Positions 17,444-26,294 of a stretch of DNA of 64,000 nucleotides are shown here, in pieces. The notes beneath the pieces are model-generated. The model was not told the DNA's origin. It was given only the letters and a program-made list of their open reading frames with translations, and made no database searches. A program made the position numbers and the translations under genes. The stretch is from Lachnospiraceae bacterium UBA2864. Its GTDB lineage: Bacteria > Bacillota > Clostridia > Lachnospirales > Lachnospiraceae. The stretch lies in the NCBI GenBank assembly GCA_002350525.1, contig DEFA01000025.1:6307-70306 (forward strand), read 5' to 3'. Numbering within the stretch: position 1 is the first letter of the stretch; each line of letters starts with the position of its first letter.

Positions 17444-20353
17444 CTACTCCCCTGTATATTTTATACTTCCTGATGCAATTGCTTTATCAAAATCATGATC
17501 CAAATAAGCATCATAATCATTAAAAACATATAATTTACCATCACAATGATATACTGAGCCCCAATACATTGTTAAAAATGTATGATGATAATAATTCTTG
17601 TCCTTCGAAAATTCGAATTCACCTTCATTACAATATGAGGTACCGTATTCAGAATGACTCATTTCTACGACTACATAAAGCTTTAAAACTGTATTATCGT
17701 TCAAACCATTAACTATTACTATCGGTGTTTCCCAAATATCAGACGATTTAGCATCATACTGTGTTAAAAAATCAGGATGAGTGGTATCAAATTCTGTTCC
17801 GTTTTGATACTCATATCTATTATAAAACCCTGCATAAATCTCAACACCCTCTGGTATTTCTGTGACTACATTATTACTATGAGTTTCATCTCCAGAAAAT
17901 TCTATTTTTTCATGAACTAAAGCGTTTTTAAAGTCATCACTATTATACTCATCAACATTGGAAAAAATATACATTTCTGAGTCAATACCTTCGATCGATT
18001 CTTCGATTTTAAAATAATTATCTCCATATGAAAAATCATGCTTACCTACCTTTATTATCTCGCCTCCGTCTATGCATGTAATAAATAAAGATATAGTTTC
18101 ATTTGAATCAGCCTCAAAGCCCTCAACCTTTATATATTTATACGCAACTTCATTAGAACCATATACGCTATCTTTTTCATCACTAAAACTAAAGCTCTCT
18201 GCCGCTCTATTTGCTATATACCCAGCATCAATCCTATCTAAAAACATTTGTTTCTCACACTGCAGTTTTCTATCAGAAGAGTCCTTATAAGACAGAATTT
18301 CTGAATACAACTCTAGTGCCTCTTTATTTTTTTTATTATTTTCTAAATCAACAGCCTTTAAATAAACACATTCATTAATTTTATCACTCGAATCTTTATA
18401 TTCGCTTATCTCTTCGAAAGAATCCTTCGCTTTATCATATTCTTTGGTTTCCAAATAATTATTTGCTTGTCCATACTTACAATCAATAATCTCCTCTGAA
18501 TACTTTTCTGCATCCAATTCTTGTAAAATATTAATCGCGTCATTATAGTTTCCTATACTCTTTTGATTCATAGCTTCATTATATTGTTTTTTCTCTTTAT
18601 TTTTTGGAATGACAACAAAAATCAAAACAAGAAGAGCTATCGTAAATAGTGAAAGCACCGACAACACAATCGCCAATATTTTTCGACGTTTTTTAATCAA
18701 CAAATCTTTTTCTATTTTTTCTTGTTTTTCCTTTTCCTCTTTTTGCCTTTTTTCTTCCTCTTTTAATTCAATTGTATTGATCAGAGAATTACATTGATTT
18801 ATTTTCTCATAAGAATCCTTATAACTTGAAATACTGCCAAAAATATCTATGGCTTTAGTTATTTTCTGTTTATCATCAGATGTCATAAGATCACAAGCCT
18901 GTACATATATTTCCTCTATTTTAGCTTTCTCAGCTAGAGCTAAACATTTTTGAGCTAATTCATCTGAATCTTTATAACCGTTCAGTTTTTTTAGTGCATC
19001 AAACGTCCTTTTATATTCAGCTTCTGTAAAGCTATTATTCAGTTGAGCAACTAATGATTTATATATTCTATCCTTTTCCGCTTCTTTCTTCTTCTTAGTT
19101 TCTTCTTTTATTCTCTGAATAATTGCATCATTATATCCATTCAGTTTATTCTGAAGATCATCATCAGCAAATCTCATTGCCTTTTTAAATAATTTATTGT
19201 TTTCTATAGGCTCATAATAGTCGTTAAGTTGCGATTCCTCTTTTATATTCAACTCAGCCAGCATTTTGTAAAAATATGCATATCCATTCTCCGGATCCAT
19301 ATCCAATACTTTTTCTGTGTATTCAGCTGCTGAATTCCATTCTTCATCTTCTAAAAATAGTACAATTCTTTTTAGTAAAGCATCAGTATTACTATTAGAA
19401 TCTTTGATTATAAGCGTTTCCCTTTTTCTTTCTATATCTTTAGTATTATCCTGTTTAGATATGGGTATGATTTTTTCTATTCCTCTTAACAAGTCTTGAA
19501 CAGCACCAACCTTTCCCATATCCTGGGCTTGTAGTTTTGCAAACTCTTTTGGTATATCATACGCATCAATATCTTTATAACAGGGAATAAGTGTTTTCTT
19601 TTGTCCTGATTCTATAAGTTGTAAAAATCGACTCCATTCATTTTTAACCCAAACTGCATTAAAATATTCATAAGATGTACCAAAGACTAACATCACCTTT
19701 GCAGAATTAAGCGCAGCAAAAATATAAGGTTCATATTCCTCACCCAATTTATCCTCTAATGTTATTCTTGAGAAGAACACCTTGTATCCTTTTTCAATTA
19801 ATGCATTATATACATCTTGAGCTATTACGCTGTCTAATGTCCTCTGCCCATCATATGCTGTTTCCTTATAGCAAATAAAAATATCATATGGCTCTTCTTT
19901 TGAAGATACCTCTATTATGTTTTTTCGGAGGCTTTCTATTTTCTTTGCTTCTTCCCTATATATTCCTCTAGCGACAACATCAGCAGTTTCCATTACCAGT
20001 TCGAAATTGTCATCTTCCATAATGCTATCAAATGAAGTCCTATGGCATGTAGGAATTTTCTTCCCAGTTTTAGGATCATCCACATATTCAATACCATACT
20101 TACAGAGAAGAATCCCCCAGTATGCTTCAGCTTCCATCTGAAATTCAGATATGATAGACTCATAAACACCTTCAGCTTTATCAAATTCGTTTTCAAATCT
20201 TAGTTTATTGGCTCTTTCATAAAGTCTAAGCCTCTTTTCATCATCAGTATTTGGGACAGTCTGCTTACTCCCACAATATTCACACTCACACACTGTGCTG
20301 TTTGGTACAATATTCAATTCTCCACCACACATTTTGCATTTAATAATCGACAT
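17444..20353 (-). CDS. Zinc ribbon-TIR-TPR membrane protein, paralogue 2
   Basis: 969 aa from the ATG at 20353 (GGAGGGG upstream). The layout matches paralogue 1: N-terminal zinc ribbon (CKMCGG...CECEYCG), TIR at about 155-300 with E237 in WVKNEWSRFLQ, TPR-like repeats, one membrane helix near 555-580 (ILAIVLSVLSLFTIALLVL), then further TPR-like units with repeated YKDS and a C-terminal beta-rich region of about 250 residues. The N-terminal third is close to paralogue 1, while the parts after the membrane helix differ, as if a conserved TIR signalling head were joined to different sensors. Confidence 0.85.
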   Translation of the reverse strand: MSIIKCKMCGGELNIVPNSTVCECEYCGSKQTVPNTDDEKRLRLYERANKLRFENEFDKAEGVYESIISEFQMEAEAYWGILLCKYGIEYVDDPKTGKKIPTCHRTSFDSIMEDDNFELVMETADVVARGIYREEAKKIESLRKNIIEVSSKEEPYDIFICYKETAYDGQRTLDSVIAQDVYNALIEKGYKVFFSRITLEDKLGEEYEPYIFAALNSAKVMLVFGTSYEYFNAVWVKNEWSRFLQLIESGQKKTLIPCYKDIDAYDIPKEFAKLQAQDMGKVGAVQDLLRGIEKIIPISKQDNTKDIERKRETLIIKDSNSNTDALLKRIVLFLEDEEWNSAAEYTEKVLDMDPENGYAYFYKMLAELNIKEESQLNDYYEPIENNKLFKKAMRFADDDLQNKLNGYNDAIIQRIKEETKKKKEAEKDRIYKSLVAQLNNSFTEAEYKRTFDALKKLNGYKDSDELAQKCLALAEKAKIEEIYVQACDLMTSDDKQKITKAIDIFGSISSYKDSYEKINQCNSLINTIELKEEEKRQKEEKEKQEKIEKDLLIKKRRKILAIVLSVLSLFTIALLVLIFVVIPKNKEKKQYNEAMNQKSIGNYNDAINILQELDAEKYSEEIIDCKYGQANNYLETKEYDKAKDSFEEISEYKDSSDKINECVYLKAVDLENNKKNKEALELYSEILSYKDSSDRKLQCEKQMFLDRIDAGYIANRAAESFSFSDEKDSVYGSNEVAYKYIKVEGFEADSNETISLFITCIDGGEIIKVGKHDFSYGDNYFKIEESIEGIDSEMYIFSNVDEYNSDDFKNALVHEKIEFSGDETHSNNVVTEIPEGVEIYAGFYNRYEYQNGTEFDTTHPDFLTQYDAKSSDIWETPIVIVNGLNDNTVLKLYVVVEMSHSEYGTSYCNEGEFEFSKDKNYYHHTFLTMYWGSVYHCDGKLYVFNDYDAYLDHDFDKAIASGSIKYTGE

Positions 20354-20415
20354 GAGCCCCTCCACAAACTGTTTTATCCATTAAACCCAAAGTTTTTTAT
20401 GTTCTAACTATAGTA

Positions 20416-21468
20416 TCACCATTCGATATCATTATATGGTGTAGAGTCATATCCATAATCCTGGAGTTTTTTCACCATTCTATCTAATTTGCTTTTCCAC
20501 ATTTTCCTGAACCATTTTTTATCGCCAAATAATCTTACCAATGAAGGACTAATAGCATAATAACTATATATAAAAGCTCGTCCAAACCATGATTGGGCTA
20601 ATTTATAATCTCTATATCTTCTAAGTGTCCAAACCTCAGGGCAATCATATGAGCCATACACAGCAGTAGCAATATAACATCCCTGTGAAGTATTATTGGA
20701 TTTAACGGTTGAGGAACTCGATGAAATTACATTTGAATTGCTACTAGTGTTGTCTTCTTCAGTTGGCGGATTATAATTAGGATCATATTTACTAATATAA
20801 GACATCAAACGCTGAGTCTCAGCAGCTGGAGGTTTTCCATCGACTCTTTTCTTTAAAATTTCCACCCCTACATCGCTCATAACATCATCATCAGATGAAA
20901 AATACTTTAGGAGGCTTTCTATAACTTGAAGCCTTATCGGTCCTATCGCCAAAAGAACATTTAAATCTGAAATATCTGACATTGGAACATTTGCCCTAAG
21001 CACATCGATAAGATATTCCGTTTTATAAAACACTTCCCTTATTACTGCATTTTTCTCTGTATCCTCAACGTTTTTACATATAAGTTCAAAAGTTGTATCA
21101 ATACACTTTTTTACTGTCGTGGCAGCCTCACTAATCTCACCTATTTTACATTTTAATGCTTTAAAATATATGCTATAAAAATTGGCCTCCCAACTAGTGG
21201 GATCCTTAAGAAGTATCATCTCATAATATTTTAAGCCATTATCATTATTATCAGTATCTTTAGCACGCCTAGCCAATTCATATAAATTCTGTAATTCCGC
21301 AGAATCATCCAGTTTTACAGTACTCCCGGAAACATCCACAGTACCTTCTATCATCATCTTTCTAGCTTCTTCAACAGAATACTTCGTCCCACAACTTTGA
21401 CAGACAAAAACCCCATCCATCTTAATTAAATCTGTGCTTCCACACATTTCGCATTTTATTTGCTTCAT
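20416..21468 (-). CDS. Zinc-finger protein with CFI-box C-terminal domain
   Basis: 350 aa. The N-terminus has a TFIIB-like zinc finger (CEMCGS...CQSCGTKYS), then a helical TPR-like region (about 60-210) and a Ser/Asn-rich linker (about 240-265). The C-terminal segment GCYIATAVYGSYDCPEVWTL, with the following RRYRD and GRAFIYSYY motifs, is the CFI-box-CTERM domain, whose function is unknown. It sits between two TIR paralogues. The shared zinc-ribbon heads suggest these proteins are recruited to one structure. Confidence 0.8.
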   Translation of the reverse strand: MKQIKCEMCGSTDLIKMDGVFVCQSCGTKYSVEEARKMMIEGTVDVSGSTVKLDDSAELQNLYELARRAKDTDNNDNGLKYYEMILLKDPTSWEANFYSIYFKALKCKIGEISEAATTVKKCIDTTFELICKNVEDTEKNAVIREVFYKTEYLIDVLRANVPMSDISDLNVLLAIGPIRLQVIESLLKYFSSDDDVMSDVGVEILKKRVDGKPPAAETQRLMSYISKYDPNYNPPTEEDNTSSNSNVISSSSSTVKSNNTSQGCYIATAVYGSYDCPEVWTLRRYRDYKLAQSWFGRAFIYSYYAISPSLVRLFGDKKWFRKMWKSKLDRMVKKLQDYGYDSTPYNDIEW

Positions 21469-21485
21469 ACCCCTTACCCTCCAAT

Positions 21486-23555
21486 TTATTTTTTATTATA
21501 TTTTCTTTCAAAAATAACCACCACCTGCCCACCTGCTTCACTCATATCCCTCATCATTGTTTGTAATTTCCATCCATCATTGGAATATTTATCTATAACA
21601 AACTTCAACATTTCGTTATCTACGCCACCTGAAGGTTTATCAATTACTATTTGAATATCATACTCATATTCCTTATTGATATTAACAGCACTAACTTCTG
21701 CACTTTCTGTGATTTCCTCAACTATTTTAGAAGTTGTATCTTCCTGATTTTCGAAAACACCAGGTACCGATTCCCTATATTTTTCAAGAATTGACTGGAC
21801 GCGTGTAATAGCAGCACTATGCGTCATTGTTTGAGAAATAGCATTATTCAGATATGTATAAGAATTTCTTGCCATCTGGTTATCTTGTCCCAAGCTATTT
21901 TGCAAAGCTGATAACCTCGAAAAACAGTTGTTGCAACACTTTACAATAGTATTGTGAGGAATAAAATTAATTGCTCCATATGTAGTTCTGCATATAGCGC
22001 ACATTCCGTTTTGTGATGAAAAAGAATCTTCTTGTTCTGCACATTTTGCCATTAATTCCTCAGAGTCTTTGTAACCACTAAGTTTTTTGAAACTCAAATA
22101 AGCTTCATGAAAATCCAACTCCGTTCTAGCAGAATTCATACGATTACATGCATTAATGTATTCATTCTCAGTATGAATAGCATTGTACTTTTGAGACAAT
22201 TCAGCCAAATAATTATCAACTACTTCAAACCCACTATTTTCTTTTAGAATATTTATTAACTGAAGATACTCTTCCTCAGTTGTTGCCGTACTCTCTTTTG
22301 CTCTTGTCGATGTAATAAGATTATTAATGCTATCATTGACATACTGATCCAATTCTTTCCTTAAATTATCATCACCATATTTATATGCATTTTTGAAAAG
22401 AGTATTTTTAGACAATACTTCTGTTGTCTTCGAAAGGTCTGACTGCTTTTTATATTTCTTTTCGGATAATAATTTACCTAAATACGCATATGCATTATTA
22501 GGATCTATATCCAGTACTTTATCACAATAAATAGTCGCATTTTCCCAGTTACCACCTTCGATAAACAAAAATGCCCTTTTTAGTAATGTATCACTATCTG
22601 TATTAGTTCCAATTGAACCAGTCCCTGTTTTATTAGTTGCTCTAACAGTAGTATTATCCTCTTTTTTTATAACTTTTTTTATTCCATGAATTATGTCATT
22701 AACAAATCCTATCTTGCTCATATCTTGGGCCTGAAGAAAAGAAAACTCCTCAGGAAGCTCATACGGATCCATATCTCTATATGCAGGAATAAGCATCTTA
22801 CTAGAATCATTTTTAATAATGGTAAGAAATCTGCTCCACTCATTCTTTACCCAAGGAGCGACAAAATATTCAGGCTTTGTACCTATAACTATCATAACCT
22901 TGGCACTATTTAATGCAGCAAATATATATGGTTCATAAGCCTTTCCAAGTTTATCCTCTAATGTTATAGCTGCGAAGAAAGTTTTATACCCCTCTTTTGT
23001 AAGCTGATGATATAAGTCGTTTGCTATAACAGAATCCCTCGTTCTCTGTCCGAACTCATCAGATTCCTTATAGCATATAAATACATCAAAAGGTTCCTCT
23101 TTCTTTGAAATTTCAAGAATTCCTTTTTGTATTTCATCAATGGTCTTTGCTTCTTCTTCATACACAGACCTTTGCATTGCATCTGCATAAGAAAGTGCCG
23201 ATTTATAATCTTCATCTGCAAATATTGATTTATACTGAGCTCTATTAACTGTCGGAACTCTTTTATGTGTTGTCGGATCTTCTACATACTCAATACCATA
23301 CCTACATAAAACTAGAGACCAGTAAGCTTCTGCATCTGAGGAATCCTCATTTAGTATTTGCTCATATATTGTCATAGCTTTGTCATAATCATTATTTCTA
23401 CGAAAATGATTTGCTCTATCATATAGATTTTCACGCTTATCGGTGTTTAACTTAGGTAATGTCTGCGTCGTTCCACAATAAGCACATTCACATACTGTCA
23501 TTCCTTCAGCTATCTGTAGTTCACCACCACACATTTTACATTTAAATACAGCCAT
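21486..23555 (-). CDS. Zinc ribbon-TIR-TPR soluble protein, paralogue 3
   Basis: 689 aa. It has the same head as the other two: zinc ribbon at 1-35, TPR-like helices, TIR at about 155-300 with E237 in WVKNEWSRFL. No membrane helix is seen. A second cysteine cluster (CAICRTTYGAI...VKCCNNCFS) follows near residue 510, and the C-terminal 60 residues resemble DUF4177 (SNDGWKLQTMMRDMSEAGGQ). It may be the soluble member that links the membrane-bound paralogues, an inference from architecture. Confidence 0.84.
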   Translation of the reverse strand: MAVFKCKMCGGELQIAEGMTVCECAYCGTTQTLPKLNTDKRENLYDRANHFRRNNDYDKAMTIYEQILNEDSSDAEAYWSLVLCRYGIEYVEDPTTHKRVPTVNRAQYKSIFADEDYKSALSYADAMQRSVYEEEAKTIDEIQKGILEISKKEEPFDVFICYKESDEFGQRTRDSVIANDLYHQLTKEGYKTFFAAITLEDKLGKAYEPYIFAALNSAKVMIVIGTKPEYFVAPWVKNEWSRFLTIIKNDSSKMLIPAYRDMDPYELPEEFSFLQAQDMSKIGFVNDIIHGIKKVIKKEDNTTVRATNKTGTGSIGTNTDSDTLLKRAFLFIEGGNWENATIYCDKVLDIDPNNAYAYLGKLLSEKKYKKQSDLSKTTEVLSKNTLFKNAYKYGDDNLRKELDQYVNDSINNLITSTRAKESTATTEEEYLQLINILKENSGFEVVDNYLAELSQKYNAIHTENEYINACNRMNSARTELDFHEAYLSFKKLSGYKDSEELMAKCAEQEDSFSSQNGMCAICRTTYGAINFIPHNTIVKCCNNCFSRLSALQNSLGQDNQMARNSYTYLNNAISQTMTHSAAITRVQSILEKYRESVPGVFENQEDTTSKIVEEITESAEVSAVNINKEYEYDIQIVIDKPSGGVDNEMLKFVIDKYSNDGWKLQTMMRDMSEAGGQVVVIFERKYNKK

Positions 23556-23573
23556 GCTTTTATCTCCTCTCGG

Positions 23574-24266
23574 TTATTTAGAAGCCTTACAAATCGCATT
23601 TCTTTCTTTTAGCAGGTCACTTATTTCAGAAATCAATGGTAAGCAAACAGCACTATCGTTTATAGCATTCTTAAGCTCCGTAACTTTAGAATTAATCAGC
23701 ATCTCAATTTCTTTTACAGCATCATTCGAAACCGGATCACTAAACTTAAACTCCTCAGCAAGCTTTTCAATTGCCTTATTTATTTCTGAATCAGCACTTC
23801 TGTTTCGTAAAGAATCTATATTCACTCTAAATGTCTCAACTGTTTTTGTTTTATATGCGTCTTGTATTTCCTGCTTCTCAATAATGTCTTTTGCATTATC
23901 TACAGCAACAACACCAATAAGAGTAAATGCCAGTAGTATCACACTAATGACTATAGGTATCCAATTAGAAACTTTGTATGAACTGCAAATAAAACTAATT
24001 GTAAAAGATACGATAATCTGAATGATAGTATAAACATACCCTAACCTGAATACGGGAAAACCATAAAGTTTTGACTTTATCCCATCGTTATTAAATGCAT
24101 AACACGCTAAACCACAACCCACAATAATCGATATAAGTCCAAACACAAATGATATCCAAAATGCACTTGTCCTCTCAAATGGGATAGCTAAAAAGCAAAC
24201 CAAATAAACAACTGCTACTATTGCATATACAATTAAAACTGATAGTTTTTGCTTATTATTCATCAA
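23574..24266 (-). CDS. Multi-pass membrane protein with C-terminal helical domain
   Basis: 230 aa. Four hydrophobic segments occupy about residues 9-30, 36-58, 75-95 and 103-122; the remaining 100 residues are charged and helical and probably cytoplasmic. No family was recognised. It is 15 bp after the SPFH gene and 18 bp before TIR paralogue 3, so it is likely a membrane partner of the SPFH/TIR proteins. Confidence 0.78.
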   Translation of the reverse strand: MMNNKQKLSVLIVYAIVAVVYLVCFLAIPFERTSAFWISFVFGLISIIVGCGLACYAFNNDGIKSKLYGFPVFRLGYVYTIIQIIVSFTISFICSSYKVSNWIPIVISVILLAFTLIGVVAVDNAKDIIEKQEIQDAYKTKTVETFRVNIDSLRNRSADSEINKAIEKLAEEFKFSDPVSNDAVKEIEMLINSKVTELKNAINDSAVCLPLISEISDLLKERNAICKASK

Positions 24267-24280
24267 CTTCCCCCCTCACA

Positions 24281-25714
24281 TTAATCTTCTTTTTTATTTC
24301 CACAATTTGGACAGAACTTACTTGTTATATCTTTTGTTCCACATTTACTACAAGTCCATGCCCCACTTGAAACATTTGGTTTTGGTGTACCACAATCCGG
24401 ACAGAACTTACTTGTTATATCTTTCGCACCACATACCGGACAAACCCAAGAAATGTTCTGAACTGGTTTCGGCGAACCGCATTCTGGACAGAATTTACTT
24501 GTAATACCTTTTGTTCCACAAGACGGGCATTCCCATGAATCATTTACATTTCCGGCAATAACATTTCCAACATTACTACCAATATCTGTAGACTTATCCA
24601 TGATAGGATTCATAGCTTCTCGTGTCATATTCATAACACCGCCCATGGCTCCAAGCGTGACGCCCAAACCTGCAATGTCACCAATACCACTTCCTCCGCC
24701 AGAACCACCTGTTATACCATTTTGCATCGCTTCCAATCCAACCTGTCGAGCTGTTTCTTGTTGATATGTATATCCTTTTGCTTGCATCTCTGCTGCCTCT
24801 GCAAAAGCTTGCATTTTATATGCCTCAGCCTCAGCCTGTGCCTTAATCTTTACAGCTTCTGCCTCTCCCTGAGCACCTACCAACTTAAGTTGAGCGTCAG
24901 TTTGTGCTTCCACTATTTTTCTCTTTTGAGCTGCTTCAGCTTCTGCTTGACGAACCTCTTCTTCGCGAACTTTTAATGTTTTTTCTGCAAACTGTTGTTT
25001 AAGTCTCCTGAAATTCGGATCGTCATCTGGCGTCATAATAGTTGTTATGAAAAACTCAGGCATTACCATGCCATAATCATCAAGATTCTCATTTATAGAG
25101 ATCTTCATAGCATCTGAAAGTGTATCTAAATGCTCATCTATTTCTAAAATATTGATATTCTGATCTTTAATAATCCTCGCAAGATTTGCTTTAACTCTAT
25201 TCATAATTAAAGCTTTAAATTTTCCTGAAGTCAGGCCAGAATCTCCTGCTAATATATCGCCTTGATTTAGATCATTTGTTGTACCAACAACTTTCACCAA
25301 AAACTTTCGAGAATCTATCACCCTTAAGTTGAAACTACCGCATGCACCAATCTCAATATGAAGTCCAGATGCCGGATCAAATAATCGAACCTTCGAATCA
25401 GTCCCCCACTTGATACCCATCTGTGTAGTCAGATTTACAAAGTATACTTCAGCATGGAAAATACTTTCATTTCCTGTAGCCAGTTTGAACGCATCTTTTA
25501 TCAATGGAATATTCTGAGTTTCAAGTGTATATCTACCAGAGCCAAAAAGATCTAATGCCTTTCCATCTTTGTAAAAGATTGCTTCTTGAGATTCATGAAC
25601 TATCAATTGAGAACCCATACTAAAATCTTCAATCGGATGTTTCCACGCAAAAACATTGTTTGGTCCCTCATACTTTATAACGCTTATAATTCCTTCATCC
25701 ATAATCTTAGACAT
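24281..25714 (-). CDS. SPFH-domain protein with three C-terminal zinc ribbons
   Basis: 477 aa. The N-terminal half is an SPFH/band-7-like domain (about 20-215; YdjI or 'virion core protein' subgroup), followed by an Ala/Glu-rich coiled coil (about 235-310, KAQAEAEAYKMQAFAEAAEM), a Gly-rich linker, and three near-identical zinc ribbons (CPSCGTKGITSKFCPECG and two variants). SPFH proteins oligomerise on membranes as scaffolds. Here the scaffold carries zinc ribbons like those heading the TIR proteins. Ribosome site GGAGGG before ATG. Confidence 0.88.
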   Translation of the reverse strand: MSKIMDEGIISVIKYEGPNNVFAWKHPIEDFSMGSQLIVHESQEAIFYKDGKALDLFGSGRYTLETQNIPLIKDAFKLATGNESIFHAEVYFVNLTTQMGIKWGTDSKVRLFDPASGLHIEIGACGSFNLRVIDSRKFLVKVVGTTNDLNQGDILAGDSGLTSGKFKALIMNRVKANLARIIKDQNINILEIDEHLDTLSDAMKISINENLDDYGMVMPEFFITTIMTPDDDPNFRRLKQQFAEKTLKVREEEVRQAEAEAAQKRKIVEAQTDAQLKLVGAQGEAEAVKIKAQAEAEAYKMQAFAEAAEMQAKGYTYQQETARQVGLEAMQNGITGGSGGGSGIGDIAGLGVTLGAMGGVMNMTREAMNPIMDKSTDIGSNVGNVIAGNVNDSWECPSCGTKGITSKFCPECGSPKPVQNISWVCPVCGAKDITSKFCPDCGTPKPNVSSGAWTCSKCGTKDITSKFCPNCGNKKED

Positions 25715-25728
25715 GTCATACCCTCCAT

Positions 25729-25947
25729 TTATTCTTCATCATTTTTTGATAATTTTTTACGCCAGTTTTTATACTCACCCGTAGTAATTCTTCCATCAGG
25801 TGGTTTTTCTGCATCCTTTGGAACAGCCCAATCACGCCCGAATTTAACCGCACCTGGGATTTTTCCCTCTGAACACAGCTTTTGAATTCTCCGTTCTGTA
25901 AGTTCCCATTTTACTGATACTTCTTTGATAGTTAAATAATCATTCAT
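25729..25947 (-). CDS. Small helix-turn-helix protein (excisionase/MerR-like)
   Basis: 72 aa from the ATG at 25947 (TGAGGATTGTGT upstream). Residues 3-50 fit a winged HTH of the excisionase/MerR type (YLTIKEVSVKWELTERRIQK...GAVKFGRDWAVPKDAEKP). First gene of the riboswitch-controlled operon, 14 bp before the SPFH gene. It could autoregulate the operon; the CGTTATAACG palindrome in the promoter is a possible site. Confidence 0.78.
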   Translation of the reverse strand: MNDYLTIKEVSVKWELTERRIQKLCSEGKIPGAVKFGRDWAVPKDAEKPPDGRITTGEYKNWRKKLSKNDEE

Positions 25948-25967
25948 ACACAATCCTCAAAAAACAA

Positions 25968-26012
25968 ATAAAAAACGCATCAGAATAGAACTTAATAGCC
26001 TATGACTGATGC
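25968..26012 (-). terminator. Intrinsic terminator (riboswitch expression platform)
   Basis: GCATCAG (26006-26012) and CTGATGC (25977-25983) pair on the minus strand over a 22-nt loop, followed by GTTTTTTA. It lies directly between the c-di-GMP aptamer and the first gene, so it is the expected switch. Which ligand state is on cannot be read by eye. Confidence 0.82.
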
Positions 26013-26017
26013 TTACA

Positions 26018-26100
26018 CTGGTTGCAACTGGCTGCCATAACTAAAATCTTAGGCCCTGATAGTTTTGCGTCACACGGTTTCCCATGCTTTGCCAAATTTT
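26018..26100 (-). promoter_or_regulatory. c-di-GMP-I (GEMM-I) riboswitch aptamer
   Basis: On the minus strand the RNA has the conserved GEMM-I blocks in order: GGCAAAGC, a hairpin CATGG-GAAA-CCGTG with the GNRA tetraloop, GACGCAAAACTATCAGGGCC followed by TAAG, the variable P3 arm, and ATGGCAGCCAGTTGCAACC. The base before GCAAA, equivalent to G20 of the Vc2 riboswitch, is G, favouring c-di-GMP over cGAMP. It starts about 25 nt after a consensus promoter. It should place the SPFH-TIR-HEPN operon under c-di-GMP control. Confidence 0.9.
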
Positions 26101-26129
26101 GTACTTTTCTTTTATATTTAACACAAATT

Positions 26130-26158
26130 ATTATACCCGTTATAACGAATTTTGTCAA
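26130..26158 (-). promoter_or_regulatory. Consensus sigma-A promoter of the SPFH-TIR operon
   Basis: TTGACA (26153-26158), exact 17-bp spacer, TATAAT (26130-26135), read on the minus strand. The spacer holds a perfect 10-bp palindrome CGTTATAACG (26138-26147), a possible operator. Confidence 0.9.
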
Positions 26159-26197
26159 ATAATTCCCCCTTTGTGATTTCCCCAAAAAACAAGAAAA

Positions 26198-26229
26198 ACT
26201 CAGCCAAATCATATACGATTCAGCTGGGT
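26198..26229 (-). terminator. Terminator of the integrase gene
   Basis: Minus-strand ACCCAGC pairs with GCTGAGT (one G-U) across an 18-nt loop and is followed by TTTTTC. It lies 66 bp after the integrase stop and 40 bp before the promoter of the SPFH-TIR operon. Confidence 0.65.
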
Positions 26230-26294
26230 ATTCTTCATGCTTTTGATTTCAAATTGACTTATATGCCGTATATAATTACCTTAATCCACTTATA

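Noticed and set aside
24281..24520. CRISPR-like spaced repeats
   Set aside because: The repeated DNA is three zinc ribbons encoded in frame at the end of the SPFH protein. No CRISPR array or cas gene was seen in the window.
26018..26100. Possible 3',3'-cGAMP variant of the GEMM riboswitch
   Set aside because: The base equivalent to G20 reads G, which favours c-di-GMP. Only binding data could overturn this.
26000..26212. 70-codon minus-strand ORF in the gap before the small HTH gene
   Set aside because: It coincides with the c-di-GMP aptamer and its promoter; the conserved RNA blocks explain the sequence better.
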